64,000 bases of DNA from Ascidia mentula. Its lineage: Eukaryota; Chordata; Ascidiacea; Phlebobranchia; Ascidiidae. Positions 1-15,448 of this stretch are shown here, one piece after another (position 1 is the stretch's first letter; the number at the start of each line of letters is the position of its first letter). Made by a program: the position numbers and the translations under genes. The notes under the pieces were generated by a model, which saw nothing but the letters and a program-made list of their open reading frames with translations, was not told the DNA's origin and searched no databases. The stretch covers positions 11,360,001 to 11,424,000 of the forward strand of contig OX387201.1 of assembly GCA_947561715.1 (NCBI GenBank). Direction: 5' to 3'.

Positions 1-259
1 ATTCTCCATGAATTGAGGCAGTTGTTGGGAAAAATTGTGGAGGTAATGGCGTAAACAGTCAACAAAGCAGCTGTGCTGGACTATAGTTTAATGATTGGCT
101 GCTAAGCTTATTGCCACCGCTTAACAAAAAGATATCGCTTGTCTTCCACTTTAATTTAACATTATACCGTATTCTATCTTCAAAGAAAATATTCGTACAG
201 AAAGTGTTTAAAACGCTGGTGAAATACAAACTTTTGTCAATGGAATGTATTGACGGTAG

Positions 260-2262
260 AAGTTGTTTTATTTTATTTCGATATGAGCCTTTAGCTGATG
301 CTGCACTCTACTTATAAGGCAATATTTAGAAAAATATTAGTCCCGGAAAGTGTTAAAAGTATAATTTTATTAATAACAGCTCTAGTTTATTTCAACTTGA
401 CAGCAGTGTAAGCTGGAGTTTGATGCCTTTATGACGTAATAGTTACTCGTTCCGAGGTGCTTCAAGGTTCTTTTGATGACGGAAAAAGTCATTTCGTTGG
501 AAAACGGCGCTTGTATACCATTTTATTTCGATATGAGCGTTTGGCTGATGCTGTACTCTACCTATAGGGCGATTATGAGAAAAATATTAGTCCCGGAAAG
601 TGTTTAAAGCGTCAAAAGAATTACATCGTTTTTCATAGTTCGGTTGTAATTGTTGACGGAATAAGTCATTTCGTTGGAAAACGGCGCTTATGTACCATTT
701 TATTTCGATATGAGCGTTTAGCGGATGCAGTACTCTACCTATAGGGCGATTTTTAGAAAAATATTAGTCCCGGAAAGTGTTTAAAGTATAATTTAATTAT
801 TATCAGATTGAGCTAACAGCAGTGGAAGCTTGTTGTTGATGCGTTTATGACGTAAGAGTCACCCGTTCAGCATTGCTTTAAGGTTGCTTTGATGACGGAA
901 AAAGTCATTTCGTTGGAAAACGGCGCTTGTGTACCATTTTATTTCGATATGAGCGTTTGGCTGATGCTGTACTCTAACCACAGGGCGATTTTTAGAGAAA
1001 TATTAGTCCGGGAAAGTGTTTAAAGCGTGAACAGAATTTCATCGCATATCATAGTTCGGTTGTAATTGTTGACGGAATAAGTACTTTCGTTGGAAAACGG
1101 CGCTTATGTACCATTTTATTTCAGCATGAGCGTTTAGATGATGCTGTATTCTACCTACAGGGCAATTTGTAGAAAAATATTAGTCCCGGAAAGTGTTTAA
1201 AGCGTGAACAGAATTTCATCGCATATCATAGTTCGGTTTTTATTGTTGACGGAAAAAGTCATTTCGTTGGAAAACGGCGCTTGTGTACCATTTTATTTCG
1301 ATATGAGCGTTTGGCTGATGCTGTACTCTAACCACAGGGCGATTTTTAGAGAAATATTAGTCCGGGAAAGTGTTTAAAGCGTGAACAGAATTTCATCGCA
1401 TATCATAGTTCGGTTGTAATTGTTGACGGAATAAGTACTTTCGTTGGAAAACGGCGCTTATGTACCATTTTATTTCAGCATGAGCGTTTAGATGATGCTG
1501 TATTCTACCTATAGGGCAATTTGTAGAAAAATATTAGTCCCGGAAAGTGTTTAAAGCGTGAACAGAATTTCATCGCATATCATAGTTCGGTTTTTATTGT
1601 TGACGGAATAAGTCATTTCGTTGGAAAACGGCGCTTATGTACCATTTTATTTCAATATGAGCGTTTAGCGAATGCTGTACTCTATCTATAGGGCGATTTT
1701 CAGAAAAATATTAGTCCCGGAAAGTGTTTAAAGCGACAAAAGAATTTGATCTAATATCATAGTTCGGTTTTAATTGTTGACGGAAAAAGTCATTTCGATA
1801 GAAAACGGCGCTTATGTACCATTTTATTTCGATATGAGCGTTTAGCTGATGCTGTACTCTACCTATAGGGCGATTTTTAGAAAAATATTAGTCCCGGAAA
1901 GTGTTTAAAACGTGAACAGAATTTCATCGCATATCATAGTTCGGTTTTTATTGTTGACGGAATAAGTCATTTCGTTGGAAAACGGCGCTTATGTACCATT
2001 TTATTTCAATATGAGCGTTTAGCTGATGCTGTACTCTACCTATAGGGCGATTTTTAGAAAAATATTAGTCCCGGAAAGTGTTTAAAACGTGAACAGAATT
2101 TCATCGCATATCATAGTTCGGTTGTAGTTGGTGACGGAATAAGTCATTTCGTTGGAAAACGGCGCTTATGTACCATTTGGTTTCAGTATGAGGGTTTAGA
2201 TGATGCTGTACTCTAACTACAGGGCGATTTTCAGAAAAATATTAGTCCCGGAAAGTGTTTAA
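260..2262. repeat. 177-bp tandem satellite array
   Basis: About eleven head-to-tail copies of a unit containing the landmarks GACGGAA(A/T)AAGTCATTTCG, GGAAAACGGCGCTT, ACCATTTTATTTC and TATTAGTCCCGGAAAGTG. The GACGGAA landmark falls at 478, 655, 894, 1071, 1248, 1425, 1602, 1779, 1956 and 2133. Every step is exactly 177 bp except one of 239 bp (655 to 894), where an extra block of about 62 bp sits before the landmark. Copies at 894 and 1248 share the same variants, as do those at 1071 and 1425, so a 354-bp two-unit higher-order repeat is present. A degraded half unit lies at about 260-360, and a very decayed relic (TTTTAGAAAATATTATGTGTTTAAAACG) at about 2582-2610. I see no coding potential; this is a satellite or minisatellite. 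Confidence 0.95.
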
Positions 2263-2817
2263 GCGTCCCTGAATTACGTTTTGTTTGGGAACTATCTAAT
2301 ACGTTGTGATTTATGCTTTATGAAGGAATATTTGGTGTGAAATAGCATTTTAATGTTTGCCCTAATAATTGTTGTGACAATTGACATATAATTTGTTTTA
2401 CCGGAATGACAGGATTATGCTAAACCTGAAGTAAAATTAAAAATATTATGTGAATGTTGTGGTAAGTGATGCGGAACGCTTTTTTTAAATTTCTTTTTTT
2501 TTATTTCGCCAGATTGACAATAGTGTTTTGGTATTCTGTATTTCTGTGGTTACATTTGTGCTTTGCTCTACGTACACAGCGAGTTTTAGAAAATATTATG
2601 TGTTTAAAACGTCAATACAATTTAGTCACATAGGCCTACCTTATAATGGAATTGCCATCATTTTTGTGAACTCTCAGATGCGCTGTGAAATAATAAAATT
2701 TGTGGCATGTCATAAGGAACGCTAACGCTTATGTAATTTTTTCTTTATTTTGCCAAAACAACAATTTGAATTTTTTGATCAGAAACATGGTAAAACTAGT
2801 ATCTTGGTAAAATAAAA
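2263..2817. other. 5' flank of COPS5, no gene seen
   Basis: AT-rich sequence between the satellite and the first COPS5 codon. It contains only a decayed satellite fragment near 2582-2610 and short open frames with no family resemblance. The COPS5 promoter and 5' UTR must lie here or in the array, but no TATA box or clear initiator stands out. Confidence 0.6.
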
Positions 2818-5460
<2,643 letters not shown>

Positions 5461-7640
5461 AATGGTTTTGGGGATAAAAACCACTTGCAGTAACATTATT
5501 TTTCTCTGCAGAAAAGTTTAAATGTATTGCAATATATACCTAAGTAAAAGTGGAAATTCAGTTGTTAATAAAAGTAGGTCCGTAAATGTTGTTGCAATTG
5601 CAACTTTAAAGCTGTATTTCTATGGAAGAGAGTTTCTTGGTCGGGAAATGCTCTTTTGAACTCCTGTGTAACAGAGTATAATTGTGTATAACAATACAAA
5701 GGTTATGCATGTATGCCAGTGTTTTGGTTGAATGCCCCCCTCCCCCCCCCCCCCCATTTTAATAATTAAACTAAGATATGTTCATAATTTTAAAACATTT
5801 TGGCGAAAAAAGTAGCTTGATACGGCGACTGGTTTCTGAGATACAGCTGATCAAAGTCGCATTTTTACCGCTGCGAAAGTTAGATTATTGTTGCGTGTTT
5901 GGTGCATTTCTTGCCCATCTCAGTGAGCTAGTCATTTGGTGCTGGGTGCTGTGAAAAAGTTAGTTGAAAAAGCATCAAAATGTTCACGGGCCACGTGGCA
6001 CGCATGGCACCAAATTTGTCCCACGTGGCACCAACATGGCACGGATGGCATCTTTGTGTGTTTTCTTTTTGTCCTACTTATTGAATCCACTGTATGCTAA
6101 ATCGACAATACAGTCTGCAGTTGCCATTTGCACTAAACATTAGGGCATTTCATCAGTGTAGGAAAGTTTGTTTCAACAAAAACAAGCTGTAACAATAACT
6201 TTAGGCTAGGGTTGCAAGGTGCGTTTGTTGAATAGTTGACCGCATATCAGTAATTCTATTAAAATAGTTTTGCCCGCGGGAAATGCCCGTCTTGTACCCT
6301 GCATCATAGAGAGTCTCAGTTTCGTCACAAGGCAACCGGTGATGCATTGGGGTCAATTTTCTGGTTGAATGAACAAGAAGTCACATGGTGTAGCCAGGGC
6401 GATTTTCAGCGTGTTTAGTGCATTTTTTGCTCTTCCCAGTCAGTCAGACGTTTGGTGCAGGGTGCTGTGAAAAGTTAAGTTGAAAAACCATCAAAATGTT
6501 CAAGGGGATGTAGCTCAAAATTGAATCACAGAAGTATACCTTAATTTGTGATTTTATGTTAGGCCCGCCTCTTGGCTACGCAGTAAGGTGAAAATTAGTT
6601 GCAAGATAGTTGCTTAAAGCACCCCCTAGGGGTCATTTCGGCCCCCGATCAGTCATTATTTTAGCTAAATGGGCTGCAAAAAAATGTAAGATGGTTTTGC
6701 GAACAAATGAATCTCAAAAACCTCATCCAATTTGCAATTTAATGTTGGCCCTAACCCTTTTCTACGCAATGGCAAAAAAAATGTCACAGGAAAGTTGCTT
6801 TGGTTGCCCCCTGGGACTGTTTTTGCTATCCTGTAGGACGCATATTGGTTTTGGTGCTGGGAAATGCCCACCGTGTAGACCTGTGTCAAAATGGAAATTC
6901 ATGCATCACCAAGCAAAGCAGTGACGCAATTAAGTTAAATTTACGGTTGAATGAGGGCACATGTGCGTGCTGTTGTCATGGCGAATTTTAGGGTGTTTGG
7001 GGCAGTTTTAGTGGGGTTTTGGGCTATTCCAATTAGGTAGTAACTTGCTGGTGGGTGCTGCTGAAAATTATGTTGAAAATGGAGCAAAAAAATCAGGCTG
7101 TATTTGTGGAAAAATGAATCGTTTAAGTGTCCAATCATTTGTGATTTTATGAAAGATCCATTTCATATCTACAAAGTTTGATCGAAATTAGTGTCCGAAA
7201 AAATGGTTTAGTTAAACAAGCGGAACAGTCGCTAGATGCATAACAGCCGAGGGCTTGAACACAGGATTTCTCCAATCTAATACCCATATAGGTCCTATAG
7301 GACAAAAGATCCTCCTGGAGGCTCCTCAGATCCTTGCTGTGTTTTGGCGGATGCAGCTGCAATCAATTTTTTTTCTCCATGAATAGTACCAGTAGATCTT
7401 CATGGGTCACTGACCACAGGAATTGTTGTTGGCAAAAAAGCAAATCACTCAGTATGGGTATTAATGGTGATAGCCTTCAAAACTAGATTTTTGGGATTTA
7501 ATACTGATATGCGGCCTAAATGGGTTTATCTATATGGTTATCAATGAAATGTTGTGTTTTGCTGCATGCCCAGTTGTGCACACAGATGCAAACTTTAATA
7601 ACTTCTGTTACAAATTACAGGTAGCGAGGCTTTCCAACAT
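5461..7640. repeat. Mosaic of decayed dispersed repeats with a poly-C tract
   Basis: No intact gene. A poly-C run lies at about 5736-5756. A related block appears at least three times (about 5820-6000, 6400-6560 and 6940-7140): GGTGTTT(G/A)GTGCA, GTGCTGTGAAAA(A)GTTA, GTTGAAAA and CATCAAAATGTTCA with drift. The copy at 6940-7140 reappears inverted at about 52230-52460. At 5992-6045 the motif CACGTGGCAC(C) alternates with CATGGCAC. Short open frames at 6610-6924 and 7147-7362 look like accidents of this repeat. Confidence 0.7.
7383..7520 (+). repeat. Dispersed repeat, copy 1
   Basis: Shares long stretches with 10262-10400: GTAGATCTTCA, GACCACAGGAATTGTTGT, GGCAAAAAAGCAAATCACTC and GGGATTTAATACTGATATG. 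The two copies run in the same direction about 2.9 kb apart. No coding sense is seen in either. Confidence 0.85.
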
Positions 7641-8712
7641 GTGGTCGTTCCTGATACATCAATAGTTAATTGTGCCATGTGAATTGGTCATGGAATTTAT
7701 CATTTTCATACCGGTGTTTTAATAAAAGTATATTTTCCATGGAAACAGATTATTGTTGTGTTCTTCCAAATCTCTGTTTATCTGACACTTATTAGTTATA
7801 AACAATCTTTTATTAAGATGGCTCAAACGAATGGCAGCAGTTCAACACGAAAATGGATCTAATGAATGCAGCAAGCCAATATGGCCCATTAAAAGCATAT
7901 ATACGCATGTTAGGGCGGACCAACAGGCTACAGCATTTTATATCTTTTATTGATAATTATTGTTAGACACATTTGAGTTGTCCTTCTGTATGTGGGAAAT
8001 AGGTCTCGTATAAACGATGCCAATATTAACGTTCAGCATCGTATTTCATATTAATATTACACTGTGTTCGCTACTTATGAACGTTTCATTATCAATTTAA
8101 AACCACACCAAAATATTATCGCAATCAATTCCAAAATCGACACAAAACATCACAAAACACAAGTTTGCGTTAAGGTTTTCATTGATTGCAATGTTTGGTG
8201 TTCTCTCACAAGGATTCGGGACCTCTTAGAGTTCAGACTTCAAATTGCTGTGCTGAAAAATAAAAACAAAGAAAAAAGAGTTATTCATGTCACACAAAAA
8301 ATGTGGACCAAAACTTCATACACTAATCAAGTAAATTATAAGTTTCATGCTTCAACTGACCATAACCCTTAACTAAAAATGTGCAAGGATTTTTCCTAAA
8401 GGGAAACAATGTAGCGTAGTGTGTGCATCTGCGACCTTGCTCAGATCGCTATTAGCATCAGGCCCTTAGCTGTGTCACCTCAGTGAGGGTTTTCCACAAG
8501 CAGACGAAATGTTAGGTTCCACACTTTATCATTAACTACCGTCAACATGTATGCCAAAATAACAACTAATGTTTGGTGACACGAGTTACCTTCTAATTTT
8601 TAACAAGAATACAATTTATAGGGGAATAATATAATGACATAATCACACAGGATAGGTCTACTCATGTTTACAAAGATTTAACAAAACATCCTTGAAGCAA
8701 TTTGCCTGTAAA

Positions 8713-9290
8713 ACGACTATTTATACAACGTTGGAATCTACATTAAAACCCCTTTCTAACCATATCAAACTTGTCTAATTATCGCACCTGAAAGAACGCC
8801 TACTGATCGAATATTATTCATAACCGTCATAAAAAAAATACACTGTTTCGTTTATAAGTCTTTTCACAGCCACCGTTGGAAACTACATTAAAAACCCTTT
8901 CCAACCATACCAAACTTGTCTAATTATCGCATCTGAAAAAAAAGACTTATAAACGAAACAGTGTATTTTTGATGACGGTTATGAATAATATTTGATCAGT
9001 AGACGTACATTCAGGTGCGACAATTAGACAAGTTTGGTATGGTTAGAAAGGGTTTTTAATGTAGATTCCAACGTTGTATAAATAGTCGTGGCCGCGGTTC
9101 GATAAAACTAGTTATGACCGATATATGACAATGTACATTAATATTCGTTATATAAATCGTTGGATTTTTTTTAATTTTTAATATTTTATGAAACTACATG
9201 CCATTCCATGCATATTGTGCGAAAAGTTATTTGCGTTCAAAGTTTTGTCGACTGGAAACAAAAAAATTGTCGACTAGCGTCTCGTTGGTA
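8713..9290. repeat. Fold-back (inverted-repeat) element
   Basis: A palindromic block. The left arm starts ACGACTATTTATACAACG and the right arm ends CGTTGTATAAATAGTCGT near 9090. Inside each arm are smaller inverted units with GACCGTCATAAAAA-type and ACCAAACTTGTCTAATT-type wording, one pair flanking a short central spacer near 8935. Beyond the right arm, 9225-9290 carries GCGTTCAAAGTTTTGTCGACTGG and a second GTCGACTAGCGTCT. These end sequences also border the larger element at 50.3-53.5 kb, so both belong to one family. Confidence 0.85.
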
Positions 9291-9534
9291 TTGCATAACT
9301 ACCCTTTTGTAACACTAAAAGTTCGCATTATGTTTATGTTTTTTATAGTGAGCTCTGAGCTGCAGAAAGGGTCACTGTTTCAACCCAATGGGTCTCACCA
9401 GTGCAGTGCAGCTATGGTAGGATTCACAACAATCTTGTCAGCTAAATAGTCGATTATTCATTGCCTAACTGTTCTACATAATATTTCTGTAAATGCATCT
9501 TTGCAAGCATATATACGTTCCATGTTGCTGCCAT

Positions 9535-9960
9535 GCTATGATTTCTATGGTGCCATTCCCTTATATGGGGTGCCATGCTCTTAAAAAGGAAATTCTCCAA
9601 GCGCCTGTCCTCTTCTCACAATAATGTCAATTTGTAAAAGCAATTCATAACTACATTAAGGAGGTGCTTAACAGCCCTATTCTTGCATAATAGGTTGGTT
9701 AACACCAAGGTTTCACGCACACAATTTATAAGTACGGATTCATATTTGTACTATGATTTCTATGGTGCCATGCCCATATATGGGGTGCCATGCCCTTATA
9801 TGGGGATTCTCCAAACGCCTGTCTTCTTCCCACAATAATTTCAGTGAATTTGTAAAAACAGCTCATAACTATATTACGGAGGTGCTTAACTGCCCCTATC
9901 TTACATAATAGGTTGGTTAACACCAAGGTTTCACGCACATAATTAAGAAGTACCACATTT
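9535..9960 (+). repeat. Two-copy direct repeat (about 210 bp each)
   Basis: Copies at about 9535-9745 and 9748-9960 share GATTTCTATGGTGCCAT, CTTATATGGGGTGCCATG, CACAATAAT, TAAC(A/T)GCCC and ATAGGTTGGTTAACACCAAG, then TTTCACGCACA. They are adjacent and head-to-tail. No ORF of note. The start of a partial third copy, with a GGTGCCATGC motif, may be present near 10108. Confidence 0.85.
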
Positions 9961-10261
9961 GTAATACGATTCCTTTCACTTTCAGGCTTTCAAACAAACA
10001 TTTCTAATCACATTTTTAACATGTTTGTTAAACACATATCTTTAATCTACGTATACTCATGTTTGGTGCTGCATAACTACGCTATTCTAACATAACTGTT
10101 AAGCGAAATGCGGTGCCATGCTATACATTCTTTTGATGTATTGCAGATGCTCCTTGTCACAGTTGCAAGTGTATTTATCATTAAATACACAACTAATTAC
10201 TATATCTATCAGTTTAGTACTGCAAAACTGCTCTTTTCTAACACTAAACTTTGGCAAATAC

Positions 10262-10400
10262 CAACCAATAGATCTTCACGGGTCACCGACCACAGGAATT
10301 GTTGTGGGCAAAAAAGCAAATCACTCAGTATGGTGTTAATGCTGATGGCCTTCAAAACTTGACTTTTGGGATTTAATACTGATATGGGGCCTTCAGTATA
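10262..10400 (+). repeat. Dispersed repeat, copy 2
   Basis: Second copy of the block at 7383-7520: AATAGATCTTCACGGG, GACCACAGGAATTGTTGTG and GGGATTTAATACTGATATGG. After it come poorly conserved sequence and a short non-coding stretch to the retroelement at 11.2 kb. Confidence 0.85.
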
Positions 10401-11229
10401 CTGTCTTAATGCTGCTGCAATCATTTTTTTACTGTTAAGTAATAATAGTCCATGGGTGATGGGTCATAAGTCCCAGCGATTATCAAAAGAAACTGTCACC
10501 AGGAACATGAAGAAAATTGACCTCCAAAACTTATTTTTTAGGATTTAAATGTGAGATAGGGCCTTAAAGCGAGTCCGTGGACAGTGGAAAAAGAGAACTG
10601 TTAGTCGAAAAATTTTGGTTGATCAAACTTGTGCCGTACCAAAGTTGTATGATGACTTGGAAATAAATTGTTCACAAACGACGAAAAAAACAAATGTAGC
10701 CTATGTATTGCAAACCGAGAAGCACACGATATTTATTTGATTATAAGCGCATGCGAAGATTTTAACAAATTCATGTAAGCTGCACGTAAATGTTAAAGGT
10801 AATGTTAGGTGCGCTAGTATAAGTATTTTCACTACATTTGTCGTTCAAAATCGCAAGTTACGCTGACAAACAGAGATATAATTTATGATGTCCTATAGTC
10901 TGTTTCTGGAAATTTGTATTTGTACTAAACATCTTAAAGAAATAATTAATGTACGGTTGTCTATATTGCAGTGGAATGTGTACAATTGCTAGTGGATATT
11001 TCAATATGTTCGTGTAATATGGAGGCGTTTTTTGTCAGCTAGTCAAGTGGTGGTATTTCGAATTGCATGGATTTTGCACAAACTTTCTACGCATTTGGGA
11101 TAAAATGCTTTGGTTGTTGCATTGGTGAAAAATCTTGGTGGATTTGCAATATTGTTAGGTTAATGTCGTCTTACGAATCAGAAAACAACTGGTCATGCAT
11201 AAATTGTATAAATGTAGCCTAAACATTAA

Positions 11230-13620
11230 GCCACAAATTGAAAATGGGGAAAAAAATCAATCTTTCATTTAGATATTTGGAACGTACCGTTTCTATGTGG
11301 ATTGCCGAAAACTTAATGAAGTTACTCGCAAAGAGGTCTGTCCTTTGCCTAAAATTGCAAATGTTCGCCAAATCCACGAAGTTTTTGGGCCACATTGTAA
11401 CTGACAGTGGCGTTAGCTGCGATCCGGCAAAAACCAGCTCGATTAAGGAGTGGAAGACCCCGATGTCAGTTAAAGAAGTACGCCATGTCGAAGATTCAGC
11501 ATTTGGCAACCATTGCAGACCCATGAACTGCTCTTACGCGGGACAAAGTGACTCTTGCATGGACTTTCCAGTGTCAAGAGGCTTTTAATTTATTGAAACA
11601 AATATTTGTCACTTCCCCTGTTCTCAGTTATCCTACACGCACTGATCCCTTTATTTTGGACACAGAAGCCTGTGGAATGGATTTAGGTGGCGTGTTGTCG
11701 CAGCTCGTCAACGGCAAGGGACGGGTCATAGCTTATGCCAGTCAAACACTAAACAAATCTGAACGACCCTGTTGTGCCACATATAGAGAGTTGCTAACAA
11801 TTGTTTACTTTGTCAAGCATTTTTGCCATTTCTTGTTGGCCCGAATGGTTGTGCTGCGTACTGACCACGCTTCATTGCAGTGGCTTTTTTTCACATAGTA
11901 GGGAATCGTCATCATCCATGCCAACGGTTTCCAAACAGGCAAATTGGGGTAATTGGGGTTAAATTTGACTTATAAGTCAATATATGCATTGGGGGTAAAT
12001 TTTGTAAGTAAGAAATTTGAAAACTTTTCACTGTACGTCGTAGTTTTGGAACGGTTATATCTTCGCAAATCATTAGTTATTTTTACATTTATTTTACATT
12101 CTTTGCCTCGCTCAGTGTTTTTAAGTTTGATACAATTTAGTTCGGGTATGTATTTCAAAACCTATGTTTGCCATAACCATTTTGGCAAAATTGGTATGTT
12201 AAAAAATGGGGTAAATTTTGTCTTTAAAGGCTGCCGGTGCGAGGGGGTAAATTGGTGATAAACGGTTGGGAACCTATGATCCATGCCTTTTGTAGATACT
12301 GGAGCAACCCAAGTGTATTAAATCGTCGCGTATGGAGTCATTTAAAGCTACACATAATGGGATGAAAATGATGAAATCAGAGTATCTAAACGCCTCTGTT
12401 GATGTTCGCGCGGGAATTTGCGGGTTTCGCTTTGCGCTTATCACAAAAAATGTACGTAACACGCTATATTCAGGAAAAATGCATTTTTGGCATGTACTTC
12501 ATCCAGAGCAATGGTTTCCAACTATGTCACAAGAAAATGTTGTTCTACGTTGGAGCGGGTTCCGCTGCTCTACTTTCTTTCCCATTCCCATGTAAACGAA
12601 CAGATGTACAACTCAAAGAAGACGTAACGATCCTGGCATGCCATTTTTAGAGGTACGCGTTGTTGGTTCATTCATATGGGAATCCCCTAGTAAATATCCC
12701 TAGTTTGAAGCATATTTTAAGAAAACCACGATAATTAAGAAAAACCACGATTTAACACTCCAAAATGGTTTGCTGGGCGGAACCTATGTAACTATAACGT
12801 CGCAAGCGCCTGTTCCAGTATTTTTAGCAAATTTGTTCGACGAAAATTTGTGGCAGCAGCGCAGCGAACCATAAAGGCCGACGGCTTACGAGCAAGTAAG
12901 ATTATCGACTCCATGTCGATTAGTGAGCGGACAGACGTCCGCTCAGAGGAAACGTGTTGAAGAATTATTTTTCTGGAAATAATCCGCGTTTTGCACATAG
13001 ACGGGGATTCTCGGTCGGACACACTTGAGGTCGTTAAGTCGGCCGTGACGTCTGAGATCGAGAACGAAGAAGGACAACGCAAAGTCGTTCTTTACAATCG
13101 CCTCAAACAAACACGTGAGAAACGGGCGGACCAGACAGAAGGATGACCAGCTGCGGAAGAGGGGTTAGGACATTGTCACCCACCGAAGATCCCACGGTAC
13201 AGATGGTGACGTGGATTGCCGTTACCGGAGACAAAGGAACTGTGCGAAACCCGAACGCTTGCGATGCCAATCGTCAGTCGCCTTCGCGCAAATCGCCGCC
13301 CCACTCAGCGATATTCCCAATGAGTCTGCACGGGAGTGCATCGATAGGGTGGGGAGGTTTCATTATTTCACCTGCTTGGTACAATGTTTTTTTATGTAAA
13401 TTTATATTTTAATGGATATTATTGTTGTGTTCTTGTTTTATGCGTTTTGATTTCTTTAATTTTGTGACGCTATCTTTTTAAATATTTGGACACAGTAAGT
13501 ACGTACTCCATAATTGGTGAACAGTATGTAAACTTATTGGCTTCATTTTCACCTTGCTTTCAATTACCGTGCTGAAGTTTCTTTTCAATAAAGCTCGCCT
13601 CTTCTCGGTTTTTCTTTACA
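11230..13620 (+). mobile_element. Broken Ty3/gypsy-type LTR retrotransposon
   Basis: Fragments of a pol polyprotein remain. At about 11285-11360 one frame reads a reverse-transcriptase segment (DCRKLN, PLPKI). It is followed directly, in another frame, by FLGHIVTDSGVSCD, so the catalytic middle of the RT with its YxDD box is deleted. An RNase H part runs 11548-11898, with FILDTEACGMDLGGVLSQ, AYASQTL, and TDHASLQWL before a stop. A DTGAT triad typical of aspartic proteases lies at about 12290. It sits downstream of the RNase H, which is not the usual order, so two fragments may be joined. A GC-rich coding-like tail runs to about 13412, then a purine run (GGGTGGGGAGG, 13347) and a possible 3' LTR with AATAAAGCTCGCCTC at 13587. 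The element is inactive. Confidence 0.8.
11922..12278. mobile_element. hAT-like non-autonomous insertion with 8-bp target duplication
   Basis: A 357-bp AT-rich block starting CAACGGTTTCCAAAC and ending GTTGGGAACCTATG. The ends are imperfect inverted repeats beginning with CA. It is flanked by the direct repeat ATCCATGC (11914-11921 and 12279-12286). An 8-bp duplication with CA-type ends fits the hAT superfamily. It interrupts the older retroelement, so it inserted later. Its short open frames (11953-12258) are not transposase-like. Confidence 0.8.
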
Positions 13621-15448
13621 ATAGAATGGTAATGATTACGATATTTGTAATCAAAGATTCGAATATATGAAAGGATGTGGTTTATAAATTTCTTGCAACC
13701 TTTATCACATTACGTGGGTACGGATTTTGATTTCGGAATACGATAGAATAGGATTCAATTGAACCACACTCTAGAATTGGTTATTATGCTATGGTGTGAA
13801 GCATCTCCTCTTGTGGGGCCTGACAACAAGGTTGCAGTCAGGACATTCTGAATCAGTATACTGGTGCACATTGTTTTGTTGTTTGCTTCGTACGTTTGTA
13901 ACAATAAAAAATAAAATGGTATACTTTTTTTAGCGCCACCATGTAATTATGTCATAAAAAGTACAGGCCAATAAATTGAGTGCATATATACCAATAGGCT
14001 AAACTTTACATAAAGGTAAATAGGCGATATTTTTCACAAAATTTCATCGTAATGTAAAGGATTACTATATCTGTCCAAGCACAATCCCAGACTGACTTAT
14101 TTTAGAAACCTTACAAAATTTAATTTCAAAATTTTAATCATTATTTGGATGACCTTTATTTGGATAATAACCTTTTTAGAGTTCCGAGTGTCGCAACTAC
14201 AGCAGAATGTTATGTTAATTCACAACGAACACAGATTTCCACTTCGCGGTACCTTTCGTGCAAGTCGATCCGTTGGGTATCCAACACTTTCTGTGTTTAA
14301 ATTTTCAGATATTTGGGTATTTTTGCCATTTTTCTCCCGGGCGTAGATTTCGCCAATAAAATGCAGACATGTCCGGCAACATGCAACGTCTGGCCATCTA
14401 AATTTTATATTATATCACGATAAATATACAAAGAAAGTCATTCAAACGCCCTTCGTCCTTCGCCCTTGGCCTGTAAATTTGCAAATTTATTTGAGTAAAT
14501 TACATCGATGTAGGCCTAAGTATATTCAGGGTTGGGCCTCAAGAGGTCTTTTCAATTTGCCTCAAAACCATTTAAGCGCAATAGTGAGATGGGGATCGGT
14601 AATGGTGAGATAAGGATCGGTAATGGTGACTGCAAAATACCATTGTGTGGAAAGTGCCGTTAACCAATATCATTTATGCAACTTGTTCTTCTGGCACCTA
14701 AGTTACGGGTTATGATAACCTGTCCCTGAGGAAGTCTCACCAGATGGTGCTGGATGCAATAAAAAAATCTCGTTACTTAGGTACCAGAAGAACATTTCTT
14801 ATAAGGTTATGCCTGGCAGCACGAATAGTGCAGCGTTCTAAGTTAGTTCGGTCGGCTGCTATAACTGAAACTAGCGAATTAATTGTAAAAACCGTGCCAC
14901 GCGATTACGAAAAATCACGTTTTATGACGAAGAGTGAAAAAATGTGTGTTGTCCAGCAGGATGCATACAACTGTGAGAGTTCTTGCAGGAAAGCTTAACA
15001 CCGCCTGCACCCTTTCCGTCTAGCGTTCTAGTGTGTGTGTTTGGGAAACATGCGTGGTGGTCAGAATTAGGTCAGGAAACATGCGTGTGGTGCTACAATA
15101 GCACTAAATATAATTTATAATTTACCATTGTAGTTTCAGAATGAAATATATAGGCTAGATAGAAACGACGGATTGGTAGATAGAAACCAAATTTTTCACA
15201 GAGATGCACAATAAATACAATTTACAAATATTGTTGTTATTTTGGCTTTTATTCGTTCCGTCATGAGGGAAACCCCGATTATAGTTGTCCAGGCCACGTG
15301 ACAAATATTTGCCCGAGTAGTCAGCCAGCCAGCCACGTAGTATCTTATTTTTGGGAATGAGATACGGTGTAAAGTGCCAGTAATAAATGTTTTGTGATAT
15401 TTGCAATTAATATTGAAATTTATTTCAGATTATAACTAATATTACAAA
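13621..15448. other. Intergenic stretch before HM13
   Basis: No gene recognised. The only structure seen is a short inverted repeat: GTTCTTCTGGCACCTAAGT at about 14684 against ACTTAGGTACCAGAAGAAC at about 14776. It looks like another small hairpin element. The open frame at 14744-14998 runs across its right arm and has no family resemblance. The 5' UTR and promoter of HM13 should lie in the last few hundred bases. Confidence 0.6.

Noticed and set aside
260..2262. Array resembling a CRISPR
   Set aside because: Units are 177 bp, contiguous and wholly repetitive with no unique spacers, in a eukaryotic genome. It is a satellite.
11953..12258. Short ORF inside the hAT-like element as transposase
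   Set aside because: The element is only 357 bp, far below transposase length, and no catalytic or dimerisation motif is seen.
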